Assembly (NCBI GenBank): GCA_008501585.1
Contig: QQUN01000050.1
Coordinates: forward strand, 25,579 to 89,578
Length of the DNA stretch: 64,000 nucleotides
Reading direction: 5' to 3'
From: Pseudomonadota bacterium
Lineage (GTDB): Bacteria; Pseudomonadota; Gammaproteobacteria; Burkholderiales; Rhodocyclaceae
How positions within the stretch are numbered: the stretch's first letter is position 1; each line of letters starts with the position of its first letter. A program made the translations under genes and the position numbers. Under the pieces are notes generated by a model, which was not told the origin of the DNA, searched no databases, and saw only the letters and a program-made list of their open reading frames with translations. Positions 11,147 through 19,124 of the stretch are shown piece by piece.

Positions 11147-12496
11147 TCACCCCGCGGCCGTTGCCGGCAAACGCACCAGCACCCGCAAGCCACGCCCCGA
11201 GGCCGGCGTCTCCAGCGTGACCGATCCGCGGTGCGCCACCACGATTTCCCGGACAATGGCCAGGCCGAGCCCGATACCGCTGCCGGCACTGCCCGGCGTG
11301 CGATAGAAACGGCCAAAGACACGCTCCCGCTCGTCGGGCGCGATCCCGGGGCCGTCATCTTCAACTGTCAGGAACACCGCATCGGCATGCGGTGCGCAAT
11401 GCAGGTTCACCCGCCCGCCCGCCGGCGCGTACTTGAGCGCGTTGTCCATGAGATTGGCGATCAGCTCACGGAGCAGCGTGCCATCGCCCGCCACCGTGGC
11501 GGGGCTGCGGTGCACGCCAAGGTCGATCTGTTTGTGATCGGCCACCACCAGCCAGTCGTCGAGCATGTCATCGATCAGCGGCGCGAGGTCCACCGGCCGG
11601 CCGTCCAGCCGCAAACGCTCGCCGGCCTCGGCGCGCGCCAGTGCCAGCAGCTGGTTGGCCAGGCGGGTCACGCGGCGTGTGGCCTGGCTCACATGCGCCA
11701 GTTGCGCCGGTTCAGGATGGGAGCCGAGCAGCTCCACCTGCATCTGCAGGTTGGCCAGCGGCGTGCGCAGTTGATGCGCGGCATTCTGCAGAAAGCTCCC
11801 TTGCTGTTCGCGTGCCGCGGCCAGGCGCGCCAGCAGCGTATTGAGCGCATGCACCAGGGCACGCAATTCCAGCGGCACACTCGCCGGATCCACGGCGGAC
11901 AGGTCATCGCCCGTGCGCTGGGCCAGGCGCGCACTCAGCCGGGCCAGCGGTGCCAGGCCCGAGGGAATCGCGAAGCGGACGATCGCCGCCGCGGCCACGC
12001 CCACTGCCACCAGGGCAAAGCCAAAGCCGAGCAGCAACTGCTGGAGTGCCGCACGACGTTTGCCCAGGGTTTCCGCCACCGTCACATGGAAGCCCTGCCC
12101 CGCCACCGAGCGGTGCAGGCGCACACCGCGAATGGCGCCGTCGCGATAGTGCACGTCGTAGTAAACGGGCGCAGCGTCGATGGCCATCGTATCGGCCGAC
12201 GGCAGGTCCCCGTCACCGGCAATCAGCGCGCCATCGTCGCCGCGGACACGATAGAAAATGGTGTCGACCGAATCGGTGCGCAGCAAGGCCTCGCCACCGG
12301 CGGCCATGTCCATCACCAGGCCGCCCGCCTCGACACGGATACGATGCGCAACGCCGTCCGCCAGGTTCAGCAGGTTGGCGTCATACGCCGAACTGACCAC
12401 ATCGCTGGCGGCACGGTAGGCGAAGATCCCGCCGACCAGCGCGATCAAGGTCGGAAACAGCAGCGCGCGCAACAATCGCCGGTGGAGACTGGGCAT
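11147..12496 (-). CDS. Sensor histidine kinase, TctE-like
   Basis: A membrane sensor kinase with an N-terminal transmembrane segment (RRLLRALLFPTLIALVGGIF), a periplasmic sensor segment of about 130 residues, and a second membrane span (LLLGFGFALVAVGVAAAAIV). A HAMP-like linker leads to HisKA with the His in AAHQLRTPLANLQMQ and HATPase_c with NLMDNALKYA, DDGPGI and GSGIGLGLAIV. The N-terminal domain type matches TctE (2CSK_N) kinases, which sense carboxylates. The track start at GTG 12550 is possible, but ATG 12496 (MPSLHRRLL) directly precedes the membrane segment. It follows its cognate regulator by about 70 nt and stops exactly next to the stop of the convergent EAL gene. Confidence 0.88.
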   Translation of the reverse strand: MPSLHRRLLRALLFPTLIALVGGIFAYRAASDVVSSAYDANLLNLADGVAHRIRVEAGGLVMDMAAGGEALLRTDSVDTIFYRVRGDDGALIAGDGDLPSADTMAIDAAPVYYDVHYRDGAIRGVRLHRSVAGQGFHVTVAETLGKRRAALQQLLLGFGFALVAVGVAAAAIVRFAIPSGLAPLARLSARLAQRTGDDLSAVDPASVPLELRALVHALNTLLARLAAAREQQGSFLQNAAHQLRTPLANLQMQVELLGSHPEPAQLAHVSQATRRVTRLANQLLALARAEAGERLRLDGRPVDLAPLIDDMLDDWLVVADHKQIDLGVHRSPATVAGDGTLLRELIANLMDNALKYAPAGGRVNLHCAPHADAVFLTVEDDGPGIAPDERERVFGRFYRTPGSAGSGIGLGLAIVREIVVAHRGSVTLETPASGRGLRVLVRLPATAAG

Positions 12497-12568
12497 CCCC
12501 GGACTCACCCGGCCATCATCGGCATGTTCCACAAGACGCCCGCCCGGCACCGGATCGCGGCATGTGTC

Positions 12569-13237
12569 TCAGTGCCTGACCGGCGCATCGGCTTCGCGTT
12601 GTTCGAGCCGGTAGCCAAACCCCCGCACGCTGCGGATCACCAGCCCGGCCACCTCCAGGCGCGGCCGCAGGCGGGAGATATAGACCTCCACCGCATTGGG
12701 CGAGCCGTCGGCCACCAGACGCTCTTTCGGCACGGTGCGCCCGGCTGCCTCGACCAGGGCCGCCAGCAATGCCCACTCGCGACCGGTCAGGGTCATCGGC
12801 TCGCCGAGCAGGGTCGCCTGGTGATCTTCGATGTCCATTTTCAGGGCCCCGAAGCTCAGTTCCGTGCGCGCCAGGTGTCCGACGCGGCGCGCCACCGCCC
12901 GCATCCGGGCCGACAGCTCGGACAGTTCGAAGGGCTTGGCAAGATAGTCGTCGGCCCCGAGGTCGAGTCCGTAGATACGGTCAGACAGCGCATCGCGGGC
13001 AGTCACCAGGATCACCGCCACCGGCAGTTTGCTGGCGCGGATGCCACGGACCAGTTCATAGCCCGACAAGCCGGGCAAACCGACATCGATCAGCGCCATG
13101 TCGATGCCGCCGGCCGCCAGCCGATCATGCGCCGCCATGCCGTCGTCGAGCGCCTCCACGGCAATGCCCTGCGCCTGCAAATGGGTCGCCATGCCGTGCG
13201 ACAGCTCCATATCGTCTTCGACAATCAGTACGCGCAT
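12569..13237 (-). CDS. OmpR-family response regulator, TctD-like
   Basis: A 222-residue regulator. The receiver domain begins MRVLIVEDDMELSHGMATH, the phospho-acceptor Asp is in MALIDVGLPGLSGYEL, and the Lys is in YLAKPFELSEL. The C-terminal winged helix (about 125-215) ends with the typical recognition helix and wing VEVYISRLRPRLE...VRGFGYRLE. It is upstream of the TctE-like kinase in the same direction. The symporter genes transcribed toward it are likely targets, as TctDE-type systems often control neighbouring carboxylate transporters. A strong terminator separates the transporter from this pair, so they are not one transcript. Confidence 0.9.
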   Translation of the reverse strand: MRVLIVEDDMELSHGMATHLQAQGIAVEALDDGMAAHDRLAAGGIDMALIDVGLPGLSGYELVRGIRASKLPVAVILVTARDALSDRIYGLDLGADDYLAKPFELSELSARMRAVARRVGHLARTELSFGALKMDIEDHQATLLGEPMTLTGREWALLAALVEAAGRTVPKERLVADGSPNAVEVYISRLRPRLEVAGLVIRSVRGFGYRLEQREADAPVRH

Positions 13238-13328
13238 TCTGTCCTCTCACGCCGCACGCTGGCGGCACACGACAAAGTGTAATCCGACCGCACCGGCTGG
13301 CAAGCCCCCGCCCACCGGAGCGACAAAG

Positions 13329-13356
13329 AAAAACTCCCGCCGCAGCGGGAGTTTTT
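13329..13356 (-). terminator. Rho-independent terminator of symporter operon
   Basis: A perfect inverted repeat AAAAACTCCCGC / GCGGGAGTTTTT with a CGCA loop, about 20 bp after the symporter stop. On the minus strand it gives a GC stem followed by a T tract; the A tract on the other side makes it potentially bidirectional. Confidence 0.92.
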
Positions 13357-13377
13357 CGGGACAACACACCGGGCAGA

Positions 13378-15159
13378 TCAGTGACCGGTTGCAGCGCCTG
13401 CACCGCGCGGCGTGCGGATGTCTTCCACCAGGTGCTGGATATGTTCCGGGCACGGGGCAGTGACTTTCGACACGATGAAGGCCACGGCCATGTTCAGGAC
13501 CGCGCCAACCGAACCGATACCTTCCGGCGAGATGCCGAACAGCCAGTTCGCCGGGATGTTCTCCGCCATCGGCGTAATGAAGATCCCCTTGAAGTACAGG
13601 ATGTAGCAGAAGGTGAAGATCAGGCCCGTCAGCATGCCGGCGATCGCGCCTTCCTTGTTCATCGTCTTGGAGAAGATCCCCAGGAGGATGGTCGGGAACA
13701 GCGAGGCGCAGGCCAGACCGAAGGCGAAGGCCACCACCTGGGCCACGAAGCCCGGCGGGTTGTAGCCGAGGTAACCGGCCACGCACACTGCCACCGCCGC
13801 GGCCAGACGGCCGGCCAGCAGTTCGGCCTTCTCGGACAGATCCGGCGTCAGGATGCCCTTCATCAGGTCATGCGAGATGGCGGCGGAGATCACCAGCAGC
13901 AGACCGGCTGCGGTCGACAGTGCGGCAGCGATACCACCGGCGGCCACCAGGGCGATCACCCAGTCGGGCAGCTTGGCGATTTCCGGGTTGGCCAGCACCA
14001 TGATGTCGCGGTCAACCGTCAGCTCGTTGCCTTTCCAGCCAGCCGCTTCGGCCTTGGCCATGAAGTCGGCGTCCTTGGACTTGTCGTTGTAGTACTGGAT
14101 GCGGCCGTCGCCGTTCTTGTCTTCGAACTTGATCAGCTTGGTTGCTTCCCAGCGCTTCATCCAGTCCGGACGGGCTTCGTAGCTCAGCGCCGATTCCGGT
14201 GCGAACACCTCGCCGCTCAGCACGCCCGGGGTCACCGTGGAGTGCAGGTTGTAGCGGGCCATGGCGCCAACGGCCGGTGCCGTGGTGTAGAGGATGGAGA
14301 TGAACACCAGCGCCCAGCCAGCGGACGAACGGGCGTCCTTGACCTTCGGCACGGTGAAGAAGCGCACGATCACGTGGGGCAGACCGGCAGTACCGGCCAT
14401 CAGCGCGAAGGTGATGGCAATGACGTCGATATACGACTTGTTGCCCGAGGTGTATTCCTGGAAGCCCAGGTCATGCACCACCATGTCGAGTTTGGCCAGG
14501 AACGGCTCGCCCGAGGCCACCGACCCGCCCAGACCCAGTTGCGGGAAGACGTTGCCGGTCAGGTTCAGCGAAATGAAGATCGCCGGCACCATGTAGGCGA
14601 AGATCAGCACGCAGTACTGCGCCACCTGGGTGTAGGTCACGCCCTTCATGCCGCCGAGCACGGCGTAGAAGAACACCAGACCCATACCGACGAGCAGACC
14701 GGTGACGATATCGACCTCCAGGAAGCGGGAGAACACGATACCGACGCCACGCATCTGGCCGGCCACGTAGGTGAAGGAGATGAAGATCAGGCAGATCACC
14801 GCCACCAGACGCGCACCGTTCGAGTAATAACGGTCGCCGATGAACTGCGGCACGGTGAACTTGCCGAACTTGCGAAGGTAGGGGGCGAGCAGCACGGCGA
14901 GCAGCACATAGCCGCCGGTCCAGCCCATCAGGTACACCGAGCCACCGTAGCCAAGGAAGGCGATCAGGCCGGCCATGGAGATGAAGGACGCAGCGGACAT
15001 CCAGTCAGCGGCCGTTGCCATGCCGTTGACCACCGGGTGCACACCGCCGCCGGCGACGTAGAAGTCGCTGGTGCTGCCGGCGCGGGCCCAGATCGCCACC
15101 CCGATGTAGAGCGCGAAGGACAGGCCGACGACGATAAAGGTAAGCGTTTTAAGATCCAT
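13378..15159 (-). CDS. Sodium:solute symporter, ActP-like (VC_2705 type)
   Basis: A 593-residue polytopic membrane protein of the sodium:solute symporter family. It begins with MDLKTLTFIVVGLSFALYIG, then the family segment FYVAGGGVHPVVNGMATAADWMSA, and has many further hydrophobic spans. Compared with ActP it carries a long hydrophilic insert around residues 310-390 (KFEDKNGDGRIQYYNDKSKD) with an EF-hand-like DKNGDGRIQ segment. This subtype is typically paired with a DUF4212 small subunit, which is exactly upstream here (12-nt gap). The probable role is Na+-driven uptake of acetate or another small carboxylate, the substrate being inferred from the family. AGGGG precedes the ATG. Confidence 0.9.
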   Translation of the reverse strand: MDLKTLTFIVVGLSFALYIGVAIWARAGSTSDFYVAGGGVHPVVNGMATAADWMSAASFISMAGLIAFLGYGGSVYLMGWTGGYVLLAVLLAPYLRKFGKFTVPQFIGDRYYSNGARLVAVICLIFISFTYVAGQMRGVGIVFSRFLEVDIVTGLLVGMGLVFFYAVLGGMKGVTYTQVAQYCVLIFAYMVPAIFISLNLTGNVFPQLGLGGSVASGEPFLAKLDMVVHDLGFQEYTSGNKSYIDVIAITFALMAGTAGLPHVIVRFFTVPKVKDARSSAGWALVFISILYTTAPAVGAMARYNLHSTVTPGVLSGEVFAPESALSYEARPDWMKRWEATKLIKFEDKNGDGRIQYYNDKSKDADFMAKAEAAGWKGNELTVDRDIMVLANPEIAKLPDWVIALVAAGGIAAALSTAAGLLLVISAAISHDLMKGILTPDLSEKAELLAGRLAAAVAVCVAGYLGYNPPGFVAQVVAFAFGLACASLFPTILLGIFSKTMNKEGAIAGMLTGLIFTFCYILYFKGIFITPMAENIPANWLFGISPEGIGSVGAVLNMAVAFIVSKVTAPCPEHIQHLVEDIRTPRGAGAATGH

Positions 15160-15171
15160 CTCTCGTACCCC

Positions 15172-15438
15172 TTAGTCTTCGTGAACGTCGTGATCGCGGT
15201 CGATCTTGTTCATGCGAGCCGCGTACCAGAAGATCAGGATCAAAAATGCGTAGATCGAGCCTTGCTGGGCAAACCAGAAGCCCAGCGGATAGCCGCCCAG
15301 GTGGATGCTGTCGAGCGCCGGCTGCAGAATGATGCCGAAGCCGAACGACACGACGAACCACAGGACGAGGATTACCGTCAGCAACCCGAGGGTTGCCTTC
15401 CAGTAAGCGTCGCCTGATTTCTTATCAGGGGATGTCAT
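15172..15438 (-). CDS. DUF4212 small membrane subunit of symporter
   Basis: An 88-residue protein with two hydrophobic segments (LGLLTVILVLWFVVSFGFGII and GFWFAQQGSIYAFLILIFWY) and a charged, acidic C-terminus (RMNKIDRDHDVHED). It matches the DUF4212 family, whose members sit immediately before VC_2705-type sodium:solute symporters and are thought to act as accessory subunits. It has a good ribosome site (AGGAGACAACACAATG). The 185-bp gap upstream, shared with divergent folE, must hold the operon promoter; I did not identify its boxes. Confidence 0.9.
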   Translation of the reverse strand: MTSPDKKSGDAYWKATLGLLTVILVLWFVVSFGFGIILQPALDSIHLGGYPLGFWFAQQGSIYAFLILIFWYAARMNKIDRDHDVHED

Positions 15439-15623
15439 TGTGTTGTCTCCTCACGAAGTCTCTTGAGCGCACATGCGGTGCACGCGCTGGCAGCATTTAA
15501 GTCCCGGGCACTTACGCGATGCTTGCTCGAAGCTTACGATTTACTGAATGCACGCACGACGCGCCGCGCGGCGTGACAAAACCCTTTTCGGTACCATGAG
15601 CACCTGACCACCGGAAACCCATC

Positions 15624-16256
15624 ATGTCCGACGACTGTCATCACGCCCCCGCGCCGCGCCGCGGCATCGGCATCGCCCGCGAGGGTGACTTCGACCCCGT
15701 CGCCTTCGAAAAGGCCGTCGGCGATCTGCTGCGCGCCTGCGGCGTCTCGACGGACGGCCCGCACACCGGCCGCACCGTCCAGCGCGTGCGCGAACTGTGG
15801 CAAAAACGCCTGCTCGGCGGCTACGAACTCGACCCCGCCGATGCGCTTGGCGACGGCTTCGACGACCCGCGCCGCGACATGGTCGTGGTGCGCGGCATCG
15901 CGGTGCACGGCATCTGCCCGCACCACCTCGTCCCCTTCCGCGGGGTGGCCCATGTGGCCTACCTGCCCGGCGGGCGCCTGCACGGCTTTGGCCGCATCGC
16001 ACGCATGGTCGATGCCATCGGCCACCGCTTCACCTATCAAGAGTGGATGACCCGCGACATCGCCGAGGTGCTGGTCCGGCACGGCCAGGCCGCCGGCGCC
16101 GCCTGCCTGATCGAGGCCGAACAACTGTGCCTGCTGCTGGGCGAAGACCGCCGCGGCGACGAACGCGTCATCACCCAGGCCTTTGCCGGCAGTTTCGAGA
16201 CCGACCTGCAGGCCCGTAACGAATTCCTGCGTGCCATCGGCCCAAGCGCCCTCTGA
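15624..16256 (+). CDS. folE: GTP cyclohydrolase I family protein, divergent
   Basis: A 210-residue protein matching the FolE fold from about residue 25. GICPHHLVPFRGVAHVAYLP holds the zinc ligand Cys98 and the His pair H100/H101. The helix GFGRIARMVDAIGHRF and the second zinc ligand Cys169 in EAEQLCLLLG follow, and it ends NEFLRAI as in E. coli FolE. GTP cyclohydrolase I makes 7,8-dihydroneopterin triphosphate for folate/pterin synthesis. However, the position matching the catalytic His179 of E. coli (VHYC) is Gln167 here (EQLC), and CEHH is CPHH. It may be a paralogue with altered chemistry rather than the housekeeping enzyme. It lies 8 nt before the DUF1615 gene. Confidence 0.8.
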   Translation: MSDDCHHAPAPRRGIGIAREGDFDPVAFEKAVGDLLRACGVSTDGPHTGRTVQRVRELWQKRLLGGYELDPADALGDGFDDPRRDMVVVRGIAVHGICPHHLVPFRGVAHVAYLPGGRLHGFGRIARMVDAIGHRFTYQEWMTRDIAEVLVRHGQAAGAACLIEAEQLCLLLGEDRRGDERVITQAFAGSFETDLQARNEFLRAIGPSAL

Positions 16257-16264
16257 CCCCAACC

Positions 16265-17467
16265 ATGCGCCCCCTTCGGCCCGCCGCCGTCCTGCTGGCC
16301 CTTCTCGTGCTGGCCGGCTGCCAGAGCACCCCTTACGAGTCGCGGCCCTCGCCCAGCCTGCCGCCCGAGGTCACCCTGCCGGGCCAGCCAAGCCCGGCGC
16401 CGGTCATCAGCGCCCCCTCGGTTCCGATCACGCCCACGCCGACGCCACCGATGCCGGCCGCAAGCCGCCAGGCCATCGACCTCCTGCCCGGTGGCATCGC
16501 CGACCGCGCCGGCTGGGCGCGCGACATCGACACCGCGCTCGACCACCTCGGCATCCCCCGCAGCGCCGACAACCTCTGCGCCGCCATGGCGGTGATCGAA
16601 CAGGAGTCCACCTGGCAGGCCGACCCGGTCGTGGCCGGCCTGCCGCGCATCGTGCGCCGCGAGATCGACAGCCGCGCCAAACGCTACGGCATTCCCCAGG
16701 TGGTGGTCAGCGCCGCGCTCGAAAAGACCTCGCCCGACGGGCGAAGCTACGCCAAACGCATCGCCGCGCTGCGCACCGAAAAGCAGATGAACACCCTGTT
16801 CGAGGACATGCTCTCCGAACTGCCGCTGGGCAAGACCCTGCTCTCCGGCTTCAACCCCATCCGCACCGGCGGCCCCATGCAGGTCAGTATCGCCTTCGCC
16901 GAAGACCACCTCGACCGCCGCCGCTACCCCTACCCGCGCAGCGGCAGCGTGCGCCATGAGGTATTCACCCGCCGCGGCGGCCTGTACTTCGGCATCGCCA
17001 ACCTGCTCGACTACCCTGCCGACTACCCGCACCCGCGCTACCGCTTCGCCGACTTCAATGCCGGCCGGTACAGCAGCCGCAACGCCGCCTTCCAGGCCGC
17101 CATCAGCCGCGTCTCGGGCCGCAAGCTCGCCCCCGATGGCGACCTCCTGCGCTATCGCGGCAGCACCCCGAGCAGCGATGTCAGCGCCACCGAAGCCGCC
17201 CTGCGCACCCTCGCCGGCCGCCTGCACCTGAGCACGCGCCAGATCCGCGACGACCTTGAACACGAAAAATCGGCCGATTTCAGCCACACCCGCCTCTACG
17301 GCCGCCTCTGGCAACTGGCCGAGCGCCAGGCCGGGCGCGCCCTGCCGCGCGAGCAGATGCCCGACATCCTGCTCCAGAGCCCGAAAATCCAGCGCAAACT
17401 CACCACCGCCTGGTTCGCCAAGCGTGTCGAGTGGCGCTACGACCGCTGCCTGGCACGCGAGCGCTGA
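16265..17467 (+). CDS. DUF1615 family lipoprotein
   Basis: A 400-residue lipoprotein: MRPLRPAAVLLALLVLAGC gives a signal peptide and lipobox LAGC, followed by a Pro-rich linker. From about residue 75 the sequence fits DUF1615: WARDIDTALDHLGIPRS, then NLCAAMAVIEQESTWQADP, where the Glu-containing IEQES resembles lysozyme-like lytic transglycosylase motifs. GGPMQVSIAFAEDHL and DYPHPRYRFADFNAGRY follow. The family is uncharacterised; cell-wall hydrolysis or binding is my inference from the ExES-type motif and periplasmic location. Its stop overlaps the next ATG by 1 nt (TGATG), so translation is probably coupled. Confidence 0.85.
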   Translation: MRPLRPAAVLLALLVLAGCQSTPYESRPSPSLPPEVTLPGQPSPAPVISAPSVPITPTPTPPMPAASRQAIDLLPGGIADRAGWARDIDTALDHLGIPRSADNLCAAMAVIEQESTWQADPVVAGLPRIVRREIDSRAKRYGIPQVVVSAALEKTSPDGRSYAKRIAALRTEKQMNTLFEDMLSELPLGKTLLSGFNPIRTGGPMQVSIAFAEDHLDRRRYPYPRSGSVRHEVFTRRGGLYFGIANLLDYPADYPHPRYRFADFNAGRYSSRNAAFQAAISRVSGRKLAPDGDLLRYRGSTPSSDVSATEAALRTLAGRLHLSTRQIRDDLEHEKSADFSHTRLYGRLWQLAERQAGRALPREQMPDILLQSPKIQRKLTTAWFAKRVEWRYDRCLARER

Positions 17468-18372
17468 TGCAACTGTTCTACGCCGACCACTTCGTCCTGC
17501 CGCTGCCACCCGGGCACCGCTTCCCGATGGCCAAGTACAGCCGCCTGCGCGAACGCCTGATGGCCAGCGGGCAGTTCGAGGCGACCGATTTCTGCGTGCC
17601 CGAGGCCGCCGACGACACCGCCCTGCTGCGCGCCCACAGCGCCGACTATCTCCAGCGGGTGGTCAACGGCACGCTGACCGAGGCCGAGCAACGGCGCATC
17701 GGCTTTCCGTGGACGCCCGAGATGGTCGAGCGCTCGCGTCGCTCGGCCGGCGCCACGCTGGCCGCCTGCCGCAGTGCGCTCGACGCCCGCTGCGCGGCCA
17801 ATATGGCGGGCGGCACCCACCACGCGCATCGTGACTTCGGTTCCGGCTTCTGTGTATTCAATGACGCCGCCGTGGCCGCGCTGGCCATGCGCGCCGAAGG
17901 CCGCGCCGGGCGGATCGCCATCATCGACTGCGACGTGCACCAGGGCGACGGCACCGCCGCCATCCTGGCCGGCACGCCCGAGGTGTTCACGCTCAGCCTG
18001 CACGGCGACAAGAACTTCCCGTTCCGCAAGACCGTCTCCGACCGCGACATCGCCCTGCCCGACGGCACCGGCGACGCCGACTATCTGGCCGCCCTCGTCC
18101 CGGCGCTTGACCATGTGTTCACCCACTTCCGGCCCGAGCTGGTGATTTATCTTGCCGGCGCCGACCCCTTCGAGGGCGACCGCCTCGGCCGCCTGTCCCT
18201 GAGCTTCGATGGCCTCGCCCAACGCGACGCCCTGGTGCTCGGCATGTGCCGCAGCCTGCGCATTCCCGTTGCCATCGCCATGGCCGGTGGCTATGGTCAT
18301 GACATCGACGACACCGTCGCCATCCACGCCACCACCCTACTCACAGCCGCCCGGCTGTTCCGGAGCCCCTGA
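17467..18372 (+). CDS. Histone deacetylase-family (arginase/deacetylase fold) hydrolase
   Basis: A 301-residue protein starting at MQLFYADHFVLPLP; the track start at 17431 lies inside the previous gene. It shows HDAC superfamily motifs: GGTHHAHRDFGSGFCVFND with the catalytic His pair, IIDCDVHQGDGTA with zinc ligands Asp and His, GADPFEGDRLG with the third zinc ligand Asp, and a C-terminal AGGYGHDID. All catalytic positions look intact. Bacterial relatives deacetylate acetyl-lysine, acetylpolyamines or small amides; the substrate here is unknown. It is coupled 1-nt TGATG style to both neighbours. Confidence 0.92.
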   Translation: MQLFYADHFVLPLPPGHRFPMAKYSRLRERLMASGQFEATDFCVPEAADDTALLRAHSADYLQRVVNGTLTEAEQRRIGFPWTPEMVERSRRSAGATLAACRSALDARCAANMAGGTHHAHRDFGSGFCVFNDAAVAALAMRAEGRAGRIAIIDCDVHQGDGTAAILAGTPEVFTLSLHGDKNFPFRKTVSDRDIALPDGTGDADYLAALVPALDHVFTHFRPELVIYLAGADPFEGDRLGRLSLSFDGLAQRDALVLGMCRSLRIPVAIAMAGGYGHDIDDTVAIHATTLLTAARLFRSP

Positions 18373-19124
18373 TGCAAGAAGAATCCCGTATCGCGCTGTT
18401 GATCGACGCCGACAACTGCCCCGCCAGCAAGATCGAACTGATGCTCGACGAGCTGGCCAAGTACGGCGTCACCAACATCCGCCGCGCCTACGGCAACTGG
18501 AAGAGCCCCAGCCTCAATGGCTGGGCCGACAAGGTGCATGAGTTCGCCATCCAGCCGGTGCAGCAGTTCGCCTACACCAAGGGCAAGAACGCCACCGACT
18601 CGGCCATGATCATCGACGCCATGGACCTGCTCTACACCCAGCGCCTCGACGGCTTCTGCCTGGCCTCGTCCGATTCCGACTTCACCCCGCTGGTGATGCG
18701 CATCCGCGCCAATGGCCTCAAGGTCTATGGCTTCGGCGAAAAAAAGACGCCGATGCCCTTCGTCAATGCCTGCTCGCGCTTTCTCTACCTCGAAAACCTG
18801 ATCACCGAATCCCCCGACGACGCGGCCGCCCCTTCGGCCAAGCCCGAGCGCGTCAGCGGCAAGGCCCTGCGCGGCGACTCGCGCATCACCAGCCTGCTGC
18901 GCAACGCGGTCGAAGCCTGCGTCGGCGAGGAAGACAGCTGGGCCAGCCTGTCTTCGGTCGGCTCGCACATCAGCAACCAGACCCCGTTCGACCCGCGCAA
19001 CTACGGCTACAAGAAACTCGGCGACCTGATCGAAGCCACCGGCCTGTTCGACACCGAACGGCGCGGCAGCCACCTCTACCTGCGCGACAAGCGCAGCAAG
19101 GGCAAGGGCAGCGCCGCCGCGTGA
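18372..19124 (+). CDS. NYN-domain putative RNase with C-terminal LOTUS/OST-HTH domain
   Basis: A 250-residue protein. The N-terminal NYN (PIN-like) domain has acidic residues in IALLIDADNCPASK, TDSAMIIDAMDLLY and ASSDSDFTPLVMRI, the usual metal-binding set of LabA/DUF88-like nucleases. The C-terminal part (about 165-245, e.g. ISNQTPFDPRNYGYKKLGDL) matches the OST-HTH/LOTUS domain, which binds RNA. The architecture predicts a cytoplasmic RNA-processing or decay enzyme. It overlaps the upstream deacetylase by 1 nt and the downstream DUF429 gene by 4 nt. Confidence 0.9.
   Translation: MQEESRIALLIDADNCPASKIELMLDELAKYGVTNIRRAYGNWKSPSLNGWADKVHEFAIQPVQQFAYTKGKNATDSAMIIDAMDLLYTQRLDGFCLASSDSDFTPLVMRIRANGLKVYGFGEKKTPMPFVNACSRFLYLENLITESPDDAAAPSAKPERVSGKALRGDSRITSLLRNAVEACVGEEDSWASLSSVGSHISNQTPFDPRNYGYKKLGDLIEATGLFDTERRGSHLYLRDKRSKGKGSAAA

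Noticed and set aside
12769-15417. 882-residue plus-strand ORF opposite the symporter
   Set aside because: His/Gln/Gly-rich composition with no domain; it is the antisense frame of a clear symporter and DUF4212 gene in high-GC DNA.
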